This document shows, one piece after another, positions 1 to 14,635 of a DNA stretch of 64,000 bases (its first letter is position 1; each line of letters starts with the position of its first letter). The notes beneath the pieces were generated by a model. It ran no database searches. It was not told the origin of the DNA and saw only the letters and a program-made list of their open reading frames with translations. The translations under genes and the position numbers were made by a program. The DNA is from Breviolum minutum Mf 1.05b.01 (taxonomy: Eukaryota; Sar; Dinophyceae; Suessiales; Symbiodiniaceae): assembly GCA_000507305.1 (NCBI GenBank), contig DF240739.1:1145-65144 (forward strand). The letters run 5' to 3'.

Positions 1-1
1 T

Positions 2-130
2 CGGAACACCACTAACATAGCTTCCCCCAAAAGTTGTTGATAACCCCAAACTTTTTTGAACACCACTAACATAGCTTCCCCCAAGAGTTGTTGATAACTC
101 AAAACATTTTGGAACACCACCAGGAAGCGA
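2..130. repeat. short direct repeats at window start
   Basis: A unit reading GAACACCACTAACATAGCTT followed by CCCCCAA(A/G)AGTTGTTGATAA occurs at about 2-47 and 58-100, with a third, diverged part at 112-150. No exon is evident in the first 1.1 kb. Confidence 0.8.
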
Positions 131-150
131 CTAACATAGCAGCAGTCAAG

Positions 151-1100
151 AAGGGATGTATCCAACATATTTTTTCTAACATCAACTAACATAGCTTCCC
201 AGAGATCATGTACAACGGAAGATGTTGTTGGGTATAACATGTTGGTAGCGATCAGGTTCAAAAAAATGTATCAAAAACGTGCTAAGCAATTCTTTGGATT
301 ACCATATGGCAAAAAAGTGGCACTTCTCACTAACATGGCAAAAAACCCTTGATCTGGCCAAAATCCATCCGGGGTGACTAACCTAGCGGGATGGACCTAC
401 GTCGCTAGAAAATGCAGGCCATGTTTGATTACCGGAGTGTACCTACCTGCTGTTTCTACAGGGGAAAGATCATACCTTTTGAAAGGCCTGCCAAAGCTGT
501 GAGGTTTTCTCGTTTAACGTTTTTGTAGGGATGGTGGATGGTTCATTTTTGAAGGATAGGTTGGTCACATTCAGATTTGGTTTATTTTTTGAAGCTTGAA
601 TAATTGTCGAAAATGTTAGCCGAAAGAAAGCACAAAAAAGGTTCCTCAACATACAAAAGCAGGGTATCTGAAGTTGGCCACCTGTTTGCGGATTGATGTC
701 ATTGTTTTAAGAAGTGTTGTACAAATAACTATGTCGTTGTTTACTTGTTTGCCCATTAGAGTAGTGACCATCGTGGGGAAGGTTGGTTATTTTCTCATAT
801 CGGCATGGTATCTTTGGACAGTTTAAGCTTCATGAATGGGAATTCTAACCAACTACAGTGCAATCAACCCAAACTTTAAATCGTATCATATCCTAATTTT
901 GGCCTCAGTAATCCTCAGCTCCAACGACATGAAACGTGCCAGACTCCCAGACTGTGGGGTTAAGATATCCATAAAGGGCTTAACATGAACCCCACACGGG
1001 TTTTAGCCCCACGGAACTCCAAACCGGGTCAACCCAGTCGTTGCGACCCTTCAGCTTGGTGGAAGCATCACATTAGCCCCCCAAGTCTCACGTGAAAACT
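151..1100. other. no gene seen
   Basis: I see no exon with good splice signals here. The sequence is AT-rich with poly-T runs and looks like intergenic or intron DNA. Confidence 0.5.
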
Positions 1101-1196
1101 GGTTGGTGGTTTCAAATATTTTTTATTTTCATCCCTATTTGGGGAAGATTCCCATTTTGACTAATATTTTTCAGATGGGTTGAAACCACCAACCAG
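1101..1196. mobile_element. family 1 introner-like element
   Basis: The ends are GGTTGGTGGTTTCAAA and TTGAAACCACCAACCAG, an imperfect terminal inverted repeat. The core has a TTTGGGGAAGATTCCCATTTTGAC block shared by all copies of this family in the window. Confidence 0.85.
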
Positions 1197-2107
1197 AAAC
1201 TAAGGATCAAGGATAGTCCTGTGACCATCTTCCGGAAACCACCAGGGCCTCGCGGAACGAACGTCGTTGGTCGTTGTTTTTTTTTTTTGCGTGCGTTTTG
1301 AAGTGACTCATATACTTGGTGAAAGTGCCTACTGAAATAGTGGAAAAAAAGATATGGTATTTGGGACGATATGTATTCATAGTATAGCAAATATAGTCAT
1401 ATGACACGTTTTCTTGATCATACATGTCTATATTTATATGTGAACGTGTTTATAAACACATAATCCATAGATGATGTTTAATACAACAACTGACTCGTTT
1501 TCCGAAACGCTGGGGGGGGGGGCTTATTATGTTACTGGAGACGGTCATGAAGGTAGCAAGGAATGTGACAATCATCCGGGTGGTACCTGATGAGCAAAAT
1601 AGATCCATGAGTAGCTCTAGATACCTATTGCTTTTCATAGATGATTTTTTTCACACAACTTCTTTTGATTTCAGGAATTTCTCCATCGTCTATTGCAAGT
1701 GTCTACAGTAAAATTAAAAGATTGCAGAACCCTGTAGTTTTTTTTCAAAAATTTTCCGCTTGAATAGGATCTTTTCTTTGGATTCCAATCCCCTTTTTTT
1801 ACGTATAACATTTCCCACCAGTGGGTTGGAAAAGTCTGCCCCTAATTTGGTTTTGTTTTTGGGGTCGACCTTGGTTGATGGCGAAGAGAAATCCAACCTC
1901 ATCAATTGAGTCGTTGGTTGTTTTTGATTTTTTGTTCCCTTATTGACGATGATAAAAAAAAAGCCTTTCTAAATGGGAGATTGCCAAACAAAAAAAATCA
2001 ATGAAAAAAACAGCATGTGGTTTTCAACCTGTTGGTTTGGCGTTTCAACCTGTTGGTTTGGGTGCTGCTACCTGTTGCTGAATCTACCTGCACTCACTCC
2101 ACTGCAG

Positions 2108-2162
2108 ATCTGGTCGAACTTTCCGGAAACTGTGGGAAGCGTCGGTCTGGAATTCTCAATGG
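2108..2162 (+). CDS. gene A exon
   Basis: The acceptor is CTGCAG and the donor is G|GTGGATGG. It reads IWSNFPETVGSVGLEF in phase 0 and ends in phase 1, which fits the next exon. Confidence 0.5.
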
Positions 2163-5100
2163 GTGGATGGGGTGGTGGGTGGCTATAGGAATCTAGTAGG
2201 ATTCTTATGGGGCGGTGGTGATTCCCCTAGTCAGGGGGGTAGAAAACACTTTGAGGCACACAAGGGCACAGATTTCACCCTTCCTCTACCCTTTCAGGTA
2301 GGAAGTCACAGGTAGGTTTCACAGCCGTGAGAGTTTTAAGTCGTTTCCACAGAAAAAAGAGGTTGAGGTGCAGTGCTCGGAATCAGTCTAGACACTGCGA
2401 GACGTGTTGGAGGCCTTGTTTTGTTTAGAACTCCAATGAGCCTAGCGCAATGTGTGTCTGCTCTCTCTAAATATAAGAGGTTTAATCATTGATGCAGCAT
2501 AAATAATTTCACTTCCCTTTTCACGTTCTAAATTTCTAAATCAAAAATTATCATTTTCCAACATTCCAAACAAGTTCAATTCTTGAAATTCCATTAAATA
2601 TCTATCAACTGTTTTGGTTCCTCGTAATTTCCCATGCTAAAAAGTTGCGTCAATTTCCACCTTCCGGTTTTCCACCAGCGCCATGTTGCAACGGCCTCGA
2701 AAAGGCGGCTATTGAATCGACCATGCCGGACAAAGCACTGCCTGGACCTGGGACGTACGAAACTCCACTGGCGTGGTGGCCCAACATGATTTTGGCGTTG
2801 AAATGAATGATGAAGTGAAGAAAGTCCGTAGCTTCCGGCTCCGGCCCCCGGGAAGGTTGGTTGGAAAAAGGGGGGGTGAAATATAGGGAATTATACTAGA
2901 TAGGGTTATATTGGTTATGTAGGATTATATGTGTTATTTATTTGCTGGGTTATATCATATACTACCCAGATATATGGGGATTATTTCATTAGACATAACG
3001 CAGTATTTCATGCAGAAAGAAATAGACCGGTTCGTGGCTCAAGTGGATGAAGGTTTGTCCCCAGCTTAAAGACCTGAAAAAAGAGGGGATGACTTACCTT
3101 CCCTGAAACCAACATAGAGTCGATATCATGAAATTCAAACCTGGTTTTTTGGCCCCAAAAAAACAGACAGCATCGGCCATGGGCCCAACCGGAGACAAAC
3201 CGGTGGAAGTTGAGGGGGAAGAAATCCTCACCAGGATGGCATTGATGGAGTTTTTTGTTGCATTTTGGTAGGGTATATATTTCAATTGGTACATGATTTC
3301 TTACAACAGTATGGTGTAAGAAGGGGTTAGATAAGATATTCACGGCTATCCCTCACGAGGCCTTGTTAAACTTTTACTTCTGCCAAGACTGAAGGAGTTT
3401 TTTTGGGTTGTTTGGCAGGCCTATCAAGCAATGACGGTCAATATTACGATTATGATGTTGATTTTGGACAGACACATGTTCCACTTGGCAAGCCGGTGCT
3501 TGGAAGGAAAGCTGTATATGTTCCTCTGGACCCAGTTGTCAAATTAAATGTATCTCAGTATTCATATTCATTCATATTCTATATGATATGTCTTGATTTA
3601 TGTTGCATCATGTTGGGTCCCTTTTTGTGTTGCTTTGTGTTTGTTCTTGAAAGTCTTGGTTTTCAATCTGTGATTCCCCTGAAATCGCCGAAGAGGATAC
3701 TTGATTTTGTTTGATTTTGTGCCAACAACAGATCTTAAACAAAATCCAGCCAACAAATTCTCCTCAGCATTGGCCGGATCAAACTTGCGTTGGACCAACG
3801 ACGGAGGTGAAACATTCCGAAGCGAAAGGAGCTACCAGTCGGTCCTGGAACCCCAGTTGGAGCTAAGTCTTGATTTTCAACGCTCTTGAAACCCAAAAAA
3901 AAGACATCCTTGAATCAAGGATTCGACATGGTTTAAAACTGGCAGATTTAAGAGTTGAAATGGACTATATATGTAGACATTAAAAAAAATAACATCTAGG
4001 TGATGGTTTCAAATATTTTTTATTTTCACCCCTACTTGGGGAAGATCTTCCCATTTTGACTAATATTTTTCAGATGGGTTGAAACCACCAACTAGAAATG
4101 CAATTTGAACAAAGAACCAGCATTCTTATAAGAGCAAACCAGCAACATCAATCATCGACTTCTTCAGTTGGTCCAGTAGCCTCAATCCAAGCACTGGCTA
4201 GCTACACACGTGGCACACGTGGCTTCATTGATTTGTGTTGACTTCTTAGTGTTGGCATATGACCAAACCCGAATCATTTTATATATAGTCTGTTTGGATG
4301 CTTTTTTTTTTGAGGGATGTGTTTTTTTCCTCAACTGTCAAACAAGCTAAAAGATATTTCAAAATAATGGCAGGGTGGGTCTGGACGAAGAATACAACAT
4401 GATGTTTCATGTTTCAATTTTTGAGACCCCACTTCAATTAGACTGAATGGGGATTTATTGACTCTTGGTTTTGGTCTTTCGGAATGATAGAAACCAGAGC
4501 CGAACATACTCAAGTTGACTTTTTGTTCACAACAAAAATCTGGAAACAGCCCCTATGAGTTAAACATTGGACATCATTGGACTCCTCATGATACTGGGGA
4601 TGAAAATCTCAGAGGTGAGGTCTCCATCATGGTGGGTTGTGTAAGGGTTGTATGTCAAGGGCCTAGGCCAAGGGGGATGGCCCTGACACAACATTGGGAT
4701 TTTTCGTCTTTTCGGGGAGCAGTTTCAGTTTAAGTGTTGTCATGCGTATTTAGATATAATTATGGAGTTTGTGATCCTGGTGAGGTATACTCTCACATGT
4801 TGAACTTCCATTTTTATGTGTTTCTCCAGTTCACTCCACGCCACATGCTAGCAGTTGATGAGGATACCATAGTGCGATATCGTTTCAAGTCTGTGGACTT
4901 GTTCTTAATCTGGGTTTTTGTCAAACAAGAGTTACAGGGAACCACAAAAAACGAAGCCTTGACTAGGTGGTGGGTTTCAACGACTTTTGTGTATAGACAT
5001 GCTTTTGTGTAATTTTCAACCAGATCCTTATGGAAAACGATCCATTTTGACTTAAGCACTGCTATTTTTTTGTCAAACAAAAAGTGGTGAAACACCACCA

Positions 5101-8100
5101 TTGAAGAACTGGCTGCTGGTTTCAAACATTTTGATTTTCACCTCTATTTGGGGAAAATGATCCAATTCGACGATCATATTTTTCAAATGCGGGTTGGTTC
5201 AACCACCAACTAGGTGTTCATTTCCGAAAACAGGTTTGTTGAATCCATCATTTTTATTCAGTTGGTCAAACAAAACGTGGTGAAACCACCAACCATTTGT
5301 CAGAAGCGTGTGTGTGTTTGAAACCTGTTTTCAGGTTCAATTCCAAAGTCCCAAAGATGCCAGATCCAAAAGAGAATGCTAAAACTCCAGGACCAGGCTC
5401 GGGGAAAGTCCATCTAAAAGCCTAGGAATGGTTTAGGTCAGGTAACTACCCCAGTATGTAGTCTAGGGTTATCGCTAAATAAAACCTGGGGTTACTATAG
5501 CGAAACCTCTTAATCCACAAGTAGATGTTGTTTTGTATGGTCGTATTTTTGGTTCATTGTCCTTGTCCAAGATCAATCTCGCTCCATTTGTCTATAGCTA
5601 AGCTTTTTTTCGGAGTGTGAGTCCCAGGGCATGCTTGGCGGATCATCTTTAGTTAGGATACGTGGCTAGTAATCCCATTTACACGCCATTTAGGCCAGTT
5701 GGAAGGGGTCCCACAACCAGAAACCTTAGGGGACTTATCCTCCGAGGGGAAATCAGGAACCACTTCGGACTTTGAGGGAATTTTGTTGAGCCTAGCTGAC
5801 GCTGTGGTTAAAAAAGATCCAGACCATGATTTGGGACGGTAATTGACTCCTGCATCAATTTGAGGCACATGCATTTTTGAGATTTTTTGGAGTATATTTA
5901 GTATTGATTTTGATTTAGAAATCCTTGAGATGGCTCCTGGCCCCACCTTCCAGTTTTTTAGTTTTTTTTTTTTTCGGTATGAGGTTCGGCAGGAAACATT
6001 TTGCTTTTACCTGAGATCACAATTTTGACACAATGTCACACAGAGTCTGATTTGCATGGTTCAAGATGGCAAGACCCTTCATATAGACCAAAAAGCCGAA
6101 CCGAAGCAACTAAAATGAATCAAAAAGAGGTGAGTATCTATCCTCAACCTAAAATTGAGTCTTTTCTTTTGAAACATATTGCGGAGTGTTTCCTTGTCGC
6201 TGTGGCCAGGCGCTTATGATGTCTTGGGACATATCGAAAAGGCCTCTACTGAAACACAGGAGACCAAGCCTGTTTGACGTGTGCACGTTTCGTCTGGATT
6301 TTTTTGAAACGCTGGGTGGTGGTTCCAATGCTAGGAGCGATGTGAAGCTATTGCTTTAAGTTCCGGGAATCCAAAGGGTTTTTAAGGTGAATGTGGTTCA
6401 CGACTCTTGTTGGTTGGTTTTGGAGAAGTAAACCTGGTGACTGGTGAGTTTTGATGGAGACGTTCAGTTTTTTTTCGATTCAGGTATAGAGATCTTGTTG
6501 AGTTGTTTAATTTTTTGGTACATATACCTGTCACGTGAAATTTTGTCTCGGCTGTTTCACAGAAGTGTTTTGTGAGAGAATGAAAGTGGAAAGACAAAGC
6601 GATAATATGCCTCCAAATTTTCATACAATCATGAGAACCCCACCCAACCCTAACTCACCCCCCCTGCCACTTGCTTATTCCCATCTTATTTTGTAACAAA
6701 CTGGAACCATGCAGTCGTACTTTTTTAGCTTTCCAAGCCCGTATCTCTTTTTCAGCTATAGTCAAAATGTTGTAAACATTTTTATCCCAAGGAATCAGTT
6801 GAAATGTTGCACATATGAAACTGGATAGTTTATGGAGTAAACTAGTCAGCAAATACGCAATGACGCAATAGGTATAAACATACGGTACATGTATAATATT
6901 GAGTGCCTGGTCTCTGTCAGAACCATCTTGCTTGGGTTGGCTGACGCTGTAGGAGGTTGTTCAGACTTGCTTCAGGTTTAAGAGTCTGTTTATGTAGTCT
7001 GTCAAATCATTTGAGCCATCGATCCCTTGATTGCTGCAGAGAATACCTCAACTACGAACCAATCTTTGCTGCTAAAGGACTCCAATGAATCTTCCCAAAC
7101 TTCATCTCCATATCAAAACAAATGATTTGCAATGATGACTCTCCCCTAGAAAAACAACTGGAACGTGACTTGAAATCTGCAGAGAAACAAAGTCATGTAT
7201 AAAAAACTTCCAACTTCAACTTCAACCAAAAATCAAAAATCATTTTCTTGGGGACCTAAAACCTCCAATCTCTATAAGATACTGAGGTTTAGGTTTCGGT
7301 TCCCTGACGGAGCGTGTGGGATGGCGTGAGCTCCCGGATCAGTGATGCGGTGGGGATGAAAACAACCTAAGGGACCTTAAAGGGTGTTGAGAAAGTTGGA
7401 ATTTTCCCAACCCTTGCGTGACGAACTGCAGCCCAAAAAAATTGTGTTTTCTCATAGGTTTTGTTTTTTTTGTGGAGAAAATTCCTAGTTAGCAAGTGAG
7501 TGTGTATTTATCTAATGAGTATTTTGTGTGTGTGTGTGGTGTGTGGTCTGTGGTCAGTTTTTTTTTGGAGAGTACCTTGGGGGTACTTTCAAAATGATGT
7601 CATGAAGCAAAGGGAGTTGACACGGGATCTCAATAGTGGCGTTCTCAGTAGAATATATTTTATAAAACCTTCTTTAGCTTCAGATATAGATGTGTTTTCA
7701 CAAAGATAGCTGTACTTCGGGGGGGTGTAGGTAACATTCACCAGCGGGGCTTTTGTTGAGTCTATCATTTATCATCTAGTGCGGCTGTTTGTGGAAGATG
7801 GGATACATCCAACGTTTTTTTTTCATTTTGTAAACGCGATAGATATATTTTGGTCTTAGCAGTGACCACCTTTGTAATTGTAGGCTGCAGCGATGGTACA
7901 TTGGGTATATATTGGGGGGGTGTCACCAATGCAAATCTATCAATTTTGGGGTGGCTTTCCTTTTTTAATTGTTTGGGCTGGTAGTATAATGACCCCGAGG
8001 AATCCTACAAGATTCCTTATAAGACTTGTGTGTGTTGTATATTTATATTAGATACCTGGAAAGCCAAGTGCCCTTCATTTTAAGGCAATAGTTGCTGGTT

Positions 8101-11100
8101 TTAGGGGTACAGTTGCCCAAAAAAATAGGACACGTGGCGTTCCAGGGATATACAATTACTGCAAAACGACGGAATTGTTCACCTTGGAATGCAGCAACGA
8201 CCTCCACACCTTGTTTGACGGTGGGTTTGGATCATCTTTGAAGTTGACGCCCAGCCAGCTGTTATATATGCAGTGACCAGTTTACCCTGGTTATTTGGTG
8301 TATATAGATGGCAAACTACTCAGTTATATAAGGATGATAAACAACCACTGTAAGGATCCCTATGAACCAACCAGGATTTCATGGGATGTCATAAGGTTTT
8401 GGTTCACGTTGCTCATCTTATTCTCCAAGCCAATCAACAAATACGGTACTACTCAAGTTTCTTTACCTCTTGTTTTGGGGGATACGGTGATTGAAAATTT
8501 CCGAGACGAAAAATCGTCAATTCAAATCTGGATGTTTCAGGTGGGTTGGTTCAACCACTGCCTACCTTTCGACCCCAAAACCCATGAAAAAAGGAAGGTT
8601 TTAGGCCCGCAATATATGGATCATAAGTCATAACCCCCCAAAAAATGAAGGTTTTGGGTTCCCCTGGTAGAAATTATATCCAGACCTCGAAAAAAGGGTG
8701 GTCCATATGTCCCGCAACCTTGCTTCGCCCCTCCACAAGAGGTCCAGAGAAGTGGAACATCCCTATGCCGACTCCTACAACGTGAATCTGGCGGCAGGGA
8801 TTTTGTGATGGGAAAACAGGTGTTTTTTTTCCAACAATGGGCAAATTTTAATAGCCTCAACCCAAAAATGATGGTTTAGTAAGGGAAACTTCCCAAAATG
8901 CCTTTAATTCAGATTTAGAAATACGTATAGTAAACTTGCCCAGATACTGGTATAAAATGGCCCGCTTGGAGACAAACAAATCATTTTCCAGGGCAGCAAT
9001 TTAACACTTCCATCAGAATGGGGAGGAACAGTATCGGAAAGATTTGGCATGTTTCTGTTGGGATGTTGTTATGTCTCATTGGATTGATTTTTTGTTAATG
9101 AGCCAGTCAACAAAAGGCAACCTGGTTGTTTGAGGTTCTACAGGGGGCAACAAAGCTAAAATCGACCCAGCAAGTTGGGTATTTGCATATGAATAAACAA
9201 TAAGTTCATGTTCCCAGGAAAAATTAGAAGTGCATGGGATATAACATTGACGTGTCATCGGATTCTAGACCGTTGAAAAAGATGGCATAGGAAACAAAGT
9301 TTTTTGGGCTAGAACCATGCATTTTTTTTTTGAAATACAAATTTTCCCAAACAAAAGACACAATCAACAAAAGGATGCCAGATAACCTAAGCCATGGAGT
9401 ATTCACTTTTAAATCCAGTAGTGGGTCCAAAAGGAACGATTTGGGATCATTTTGACGTTTCGTATTCGGTCGTTTCAGCTATGAGAAGTAAATACATTTC
9501 TAGGTAGTGGTTTCAAATAGTTTTTGATTTTTCACCCGGGTCCCTGGGGAAATGATCCAATTTGACGAATATCTTTCAGATGGGTTGAAACCACCACCAA
9601 GATTTATGCTGTACCCCCTTCTAACCCCACAAATTACATGTAGTTTTGCTAACCTATCAAACTTCCATTCCCAGTCAGAACATGTGGGAATGCCTTTATG
9701 TTGATCTTTCAAAAGCTGATGCTTCTATATGGCAGGAGTTCTTGAGAACACACACACTTTAACAAATGGAGAGGACTGCAGTCCATAACGATAAAACCGT
9801 CCTGAAAAAGTGGCTACCTGGTGGTTTCAAATATTTTTTATCTTCACCCCCATTTGGGGAAGATTCCCATTTTGACTAATATATCTAATATTTTTCAAAT
9901 GGGTTGAACCACCAACTAGGTGAGTTTTGGCAGGACTGGAGGAAGCAGGATTGGTGGTACCACATCCATGTGCTTACTAACAATAATGACATTGGGACCA
10001 CAGATACCACGCATTTCGGATCATGTAATCATGTTGGACAACATGATGGGATGCTTCACGGAAAGAAATCATTCTAGAATATCCATCACATGGTATGTTT
10101 AACCTATATTCCCAAGTTTGATGTGTTTATGGAAACAATCCAGTCCTTTAGCTCTTCTTGTTACCCAACAAAATCAAATCGCAAGCAATTCATTGTTCCA
10201 ATTCATGTCAACTTCCACTACAATCAGATTTTAGCACACTACACTTGCTTCAAGCACAAAATGGCCATGGAAAACGGACGATTTCAGATGTAGTGCATAT
10301 AATTTTTGAACTAACCAGAAAGGTAAATTTGCCAGGAAAAAAATCATGCAACACTTACACAAAGATGGTCACACCTGACACCTTTCACTCGCTTCGGTAT
10401 GAGTTTATAGGTATAGTTTGGGATCTCCAGTCATTTTCGGTGCTAAGGCATGTCAAACGTTGAAGTTTCAGAAGCTTACCCTGCTTATCGACCGGCGCCC
10501 AAGGTGACTCATGTACCCGGTCCAGGACGAGTGGACGAGGGGAGTAGTTAACCCATAGGATCCATGTATGGTATATAACTTACCCACATTTGCCATAAAT
10601 TAAATGTAGGTAAATATACCATAAATGTAGGTAAATATACCATACATGGATGGTATGGGTAATACTTGCGGATTTTTTTAGTGGATGTGGTGCAGGGGGG
10701 GCTTTGGAATCTCTAGCTACCCTGGAATCCTTGTGGTTGACAACAGGACACTATGGCGACAGCGTCAAGGCACCGGCAGGGCTGAACAAATCCCGGCAAA
10801 GGGAGAGTCTAATTGCGGAAAACGTCGGAGGAAAGTAAGGATGCAAAAACCACAACATATCAAAATCCAATACGCAAATTCTTGTCAAAGACCCGTCAAT
10901 CTCCATGTTTTATCCAATTTCGTTTCAAACATGGGTTCCCCCTAAACTGGACAAAAGTCTTGGGAGAAAAACAACGTGAGATGTGTTAAACAAGTGTAAG
11001 ACGAAGTAAGTCTTGACCCAAGTTGATAGGGAGATTGGATGATCAATGATGTTAATAGTTTGTGCAAAACACCTTGGATTCGCAGAGATATGTTATATAT

Positions 11101-12987
11101 TCGCATCTTCAGCTATATCTATTTGACATCTATATGACTCTATGAATTGCCGCAAATGTAACATGGCTGGAAAATGAAGATGCCCAAGATGTCTTGCCGA
11201 TGAGCTCAGTGGGTCCATTCGGCCACATTCGGAAAAAGGGGGGTGTCTTGGACATGATTCGGAGATGCGTTCCCCCAACTATGCTTTCTTGGAATGGTAA
11301 GAAAACTGGGAAGCCACCATCCAAGTTCTCATGTGTTGTTTCTTGATAAACAAACTCATTTTTGTGTCCAAGACCTCCTTCATTTCCGGTAAATCCAGGG
11401 TTGGTGAAGTATCGTTTAATCAGATTTTAGATGTCCAAAGCCTACCACAAACTTATTTTCTTGGAAAACCCCTACACACCTTGTTCTATTTGTCCCTCCC
11501 TCGTTGTTTTTTGGCATGTTTCGAAACAAACTTCACGCTTCATGGCCGGTGTGTTTTTGTTGACCAGGAATCCGCCGATCGAGAGAAGGTCATACCAGAG
11601 AAGCGGAAGAAACTCTATGGCGTTTCTTGGAGTCTGAGGGAATTGTCAGATAGCTTCACGAGGTTGGCCTCGTCTCCAGTCATCAGTCATGCTCCATGTA
11701 TAGCGACCTCACACGACCTGGGCCCTCAAATGGTGGTTTAGCAATGGAAATCCCCTTATTTCAGGGAAATCTAGGTTTTTGAAATATTATAATTTGGCCA
11801 GATGGATGGATTATTTACACTGCCTGCAACTAACAGTTCGCACCTGAAAATAGGCCATCTCCAATAGTCCAATAGGAAACGATCGTATTCCAACCATCCA
11901 TTTTCAGGTGCGAACTGTTAGTTTCAGGGAGGGTGCATTTATTTACCTACATGAAAAAAGGACAAATTGCCTTGGTAAATATTCCCTACATCATGGAGCA
12001 TCTAGGATATATATAACATATATACATATATCTAAATGGAGTGAAAATGGTGCCATGCCCGTTGATTTTTTAGGCCATTCATAGGGCCCCCATAAGTTCC
12101 ATTTGTCCATTTATAACGATCGGCTCCAGGGCTCACCTTGCAGCTCCAGCAACTACAAGGAGATGCTAGGAGTATGTGGTTACCAGTTGCAACCCAACTT
12201 ACTAAACCACGGTAGAAAAACTTGCAAGGACCCCAACAAAAAGACTCCTAAAGTAAAGATAACTCGAAAAAAAAACACTCCGGGGGGCGAAATAGTGGTC
12301 TGGGTGGTGGTTTCAAGTATTTTTTATTTTTCACCCCGGATCCCTGGGGAAATGATCCAATTTGACGAACACATTTTTCAGATGGGTTGAAACCAACAAC
12401 TAGTACATGAATGGATTAAATTGATGGTACATGTAAGTAGAAATTCCAGTCCCTAAATAGATAACTCGATTTCAAACACTCCGGAGAAAATCAAATAAGT
12501 GGTGTATTTCTTGGGAAAATCAGCCTCCATTTGAAGCTCTAACATCCACGAAACTTGATTTAGGTGCACCATCCCACGCTGGTCCTGGCCTTGCAAGAAA
12601 CGGAGGCACTGGAACATCAAAACTTGATAGGGCAGTTTGATAGGGCAGTGATATTGATACAAATGGTGGTGATATTGACAAAACATCACTTGGTGGTGGT
12701 TTCACATATTTTGTATTCTCACCTCTATTTGGGGAAGATTTCCAATTTGACTACTATTTTGCAAGTGGGTTGAAACCACCAACCAGATCAAATATCCGGA
12801 TTATAACATATTCGACGCAATCCTAGATGTAAATAGCTGCTAACTCCCGGGCAAACCACAATGACCTCATTCTGAAAGGTTTTTAGTAATGGGAATCCCT
12901 CACTAGTATCAATGCTTACATTTGATTGGTGAATGCATTTTGGTCGCATGTTTTCCCCACAAAAAGGATAAAGCATTCTGATTTGCT

Positions 12988-13071
<84 letters not shown>

Positions 13072-14562
13072 GGACCCCTTGGCAAAGGAATTTCAGGGCT
13101 TACCCTTGGCCGCACCGTTATCAGCCACGGTTTGCCAGGGACCTTTGCAAGCTTTCAACACCTCGGATGATAGGCCGACCGGACCTGGGGGTCATCTATT
13201 ATTACACTGGAACCTAAACATGGGGGCCCCTGGAAAAGGAGATTCCAAACTTGGAAACCATCATTTTCAGGTTCCAGCTGTTAGTTTTCGGGTGTAGATA
13301 GAAATTTATTTGTTGACCTATAGGGAAATCTAGATTCTCAAGACATGAAAGGTATTTAGCAGTTCTCTTCGATATTTTTTTGGTGGAAGCATCTCAGTTT
13401 CCTTCGGAAAAAAATGTGTGCGCATCTTGTGTGCATAGAAGAACTGTACATCTTTTCACTGGAATATGGTGGCCATGAAAGTGGTTTGAAAACATGTGGT
13501 GAGGATTTGTACTCTGAGACCTTTCAATCATTTTGCCAGGATTAAATCTTGAGTCCAAAATGTGTCAGACTATTTCTGTTAGGATGATCCTGGTGCTTTC
13601 TGGGAGGACGCAGAAAAAGTTAGAAACGATCGCGCAGCAATGAAGCTTCCAGCATTTGACAGAAACAAAACGTGGCGGGGATTTCATAATACAACCCTCC
13701 TGTAGATGGTGTGGAGGGTAGGTGTTTTTTTTCATAAAAAATCATTCAGAAATTCGATGCTTCTCTAACAAGGCGGGCCTCTACCAGTTATAAGTAGGGT
13801 CACATAACTCTGCTTACAGTGGTGAAATATCCCCAGTTACCCATAGCCATGGTCATAGGGTCCTCATATACGTCCATTGAAAACGTTCGGCTCGGGGCCC
13901 ACCTTGAAGGGTGTTGTCGCGCAAACGGGAAGGCCTTGCAACAAAGATCTAGAACAATGGACACCAGCTCCGTGGCAGTGAGCCTCATGGTTGGGGTTTG
14001 AGTCATGAATCGTGTTGATGGGTGGGGTGAATAGCGGTTTGGCTATGCTATTTCTTTTTTTTTGAAACATTTGCTGGGGAGTGGCTACACCCCAAAATGA
14101 AGAAAGTCATGTTGAACTGGGGTGGATGTGTTCCTTGATACCAAGTCGTCATCTTGATTTTTAGACAGTGTCGGAGAAGTGCAGATAATTAAGAGTTTCT
14201 TTTTAAGATTGATGGGTCGTGGATGCTGAGAGACAAGGTGAACTGTTTACATTTGTAAGATATGCGTGGTTTATTTCTGGGTATCCAACCCTTCTATGAC
14301 TCTGCAGAGAAGAGATCCATTTGAAAGTGAAAGCTGGGGCCATGGCGTGTAATGTCGCCAAATGAGGCTTCCCGTTTGGAATGTGGCACAGGTTAAGGTA
14401 GATACTATAGGCTTGGTAAGTCCATAGTGCGGGCTCCAGTCATGTTGATTTCTGGAAATCGACATGTTGAACAGTGTTAAACCCATTTTTCAAACTTCAT
14501 TGTCATTGTTTTTCTCATGTTTTGGTAAGATGTAATTTACATGATTGGAACCTGGTAGAGGG

Positions 14563-14635
<73 letters not shown>

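Noticed and set aside
5653-5946. Minus-strand frame containing GPGAIS, resembling a PG motif
   Set aside because: The match is short and by chance; it lies in the intron that the + strand PGPGAYDV join removes.
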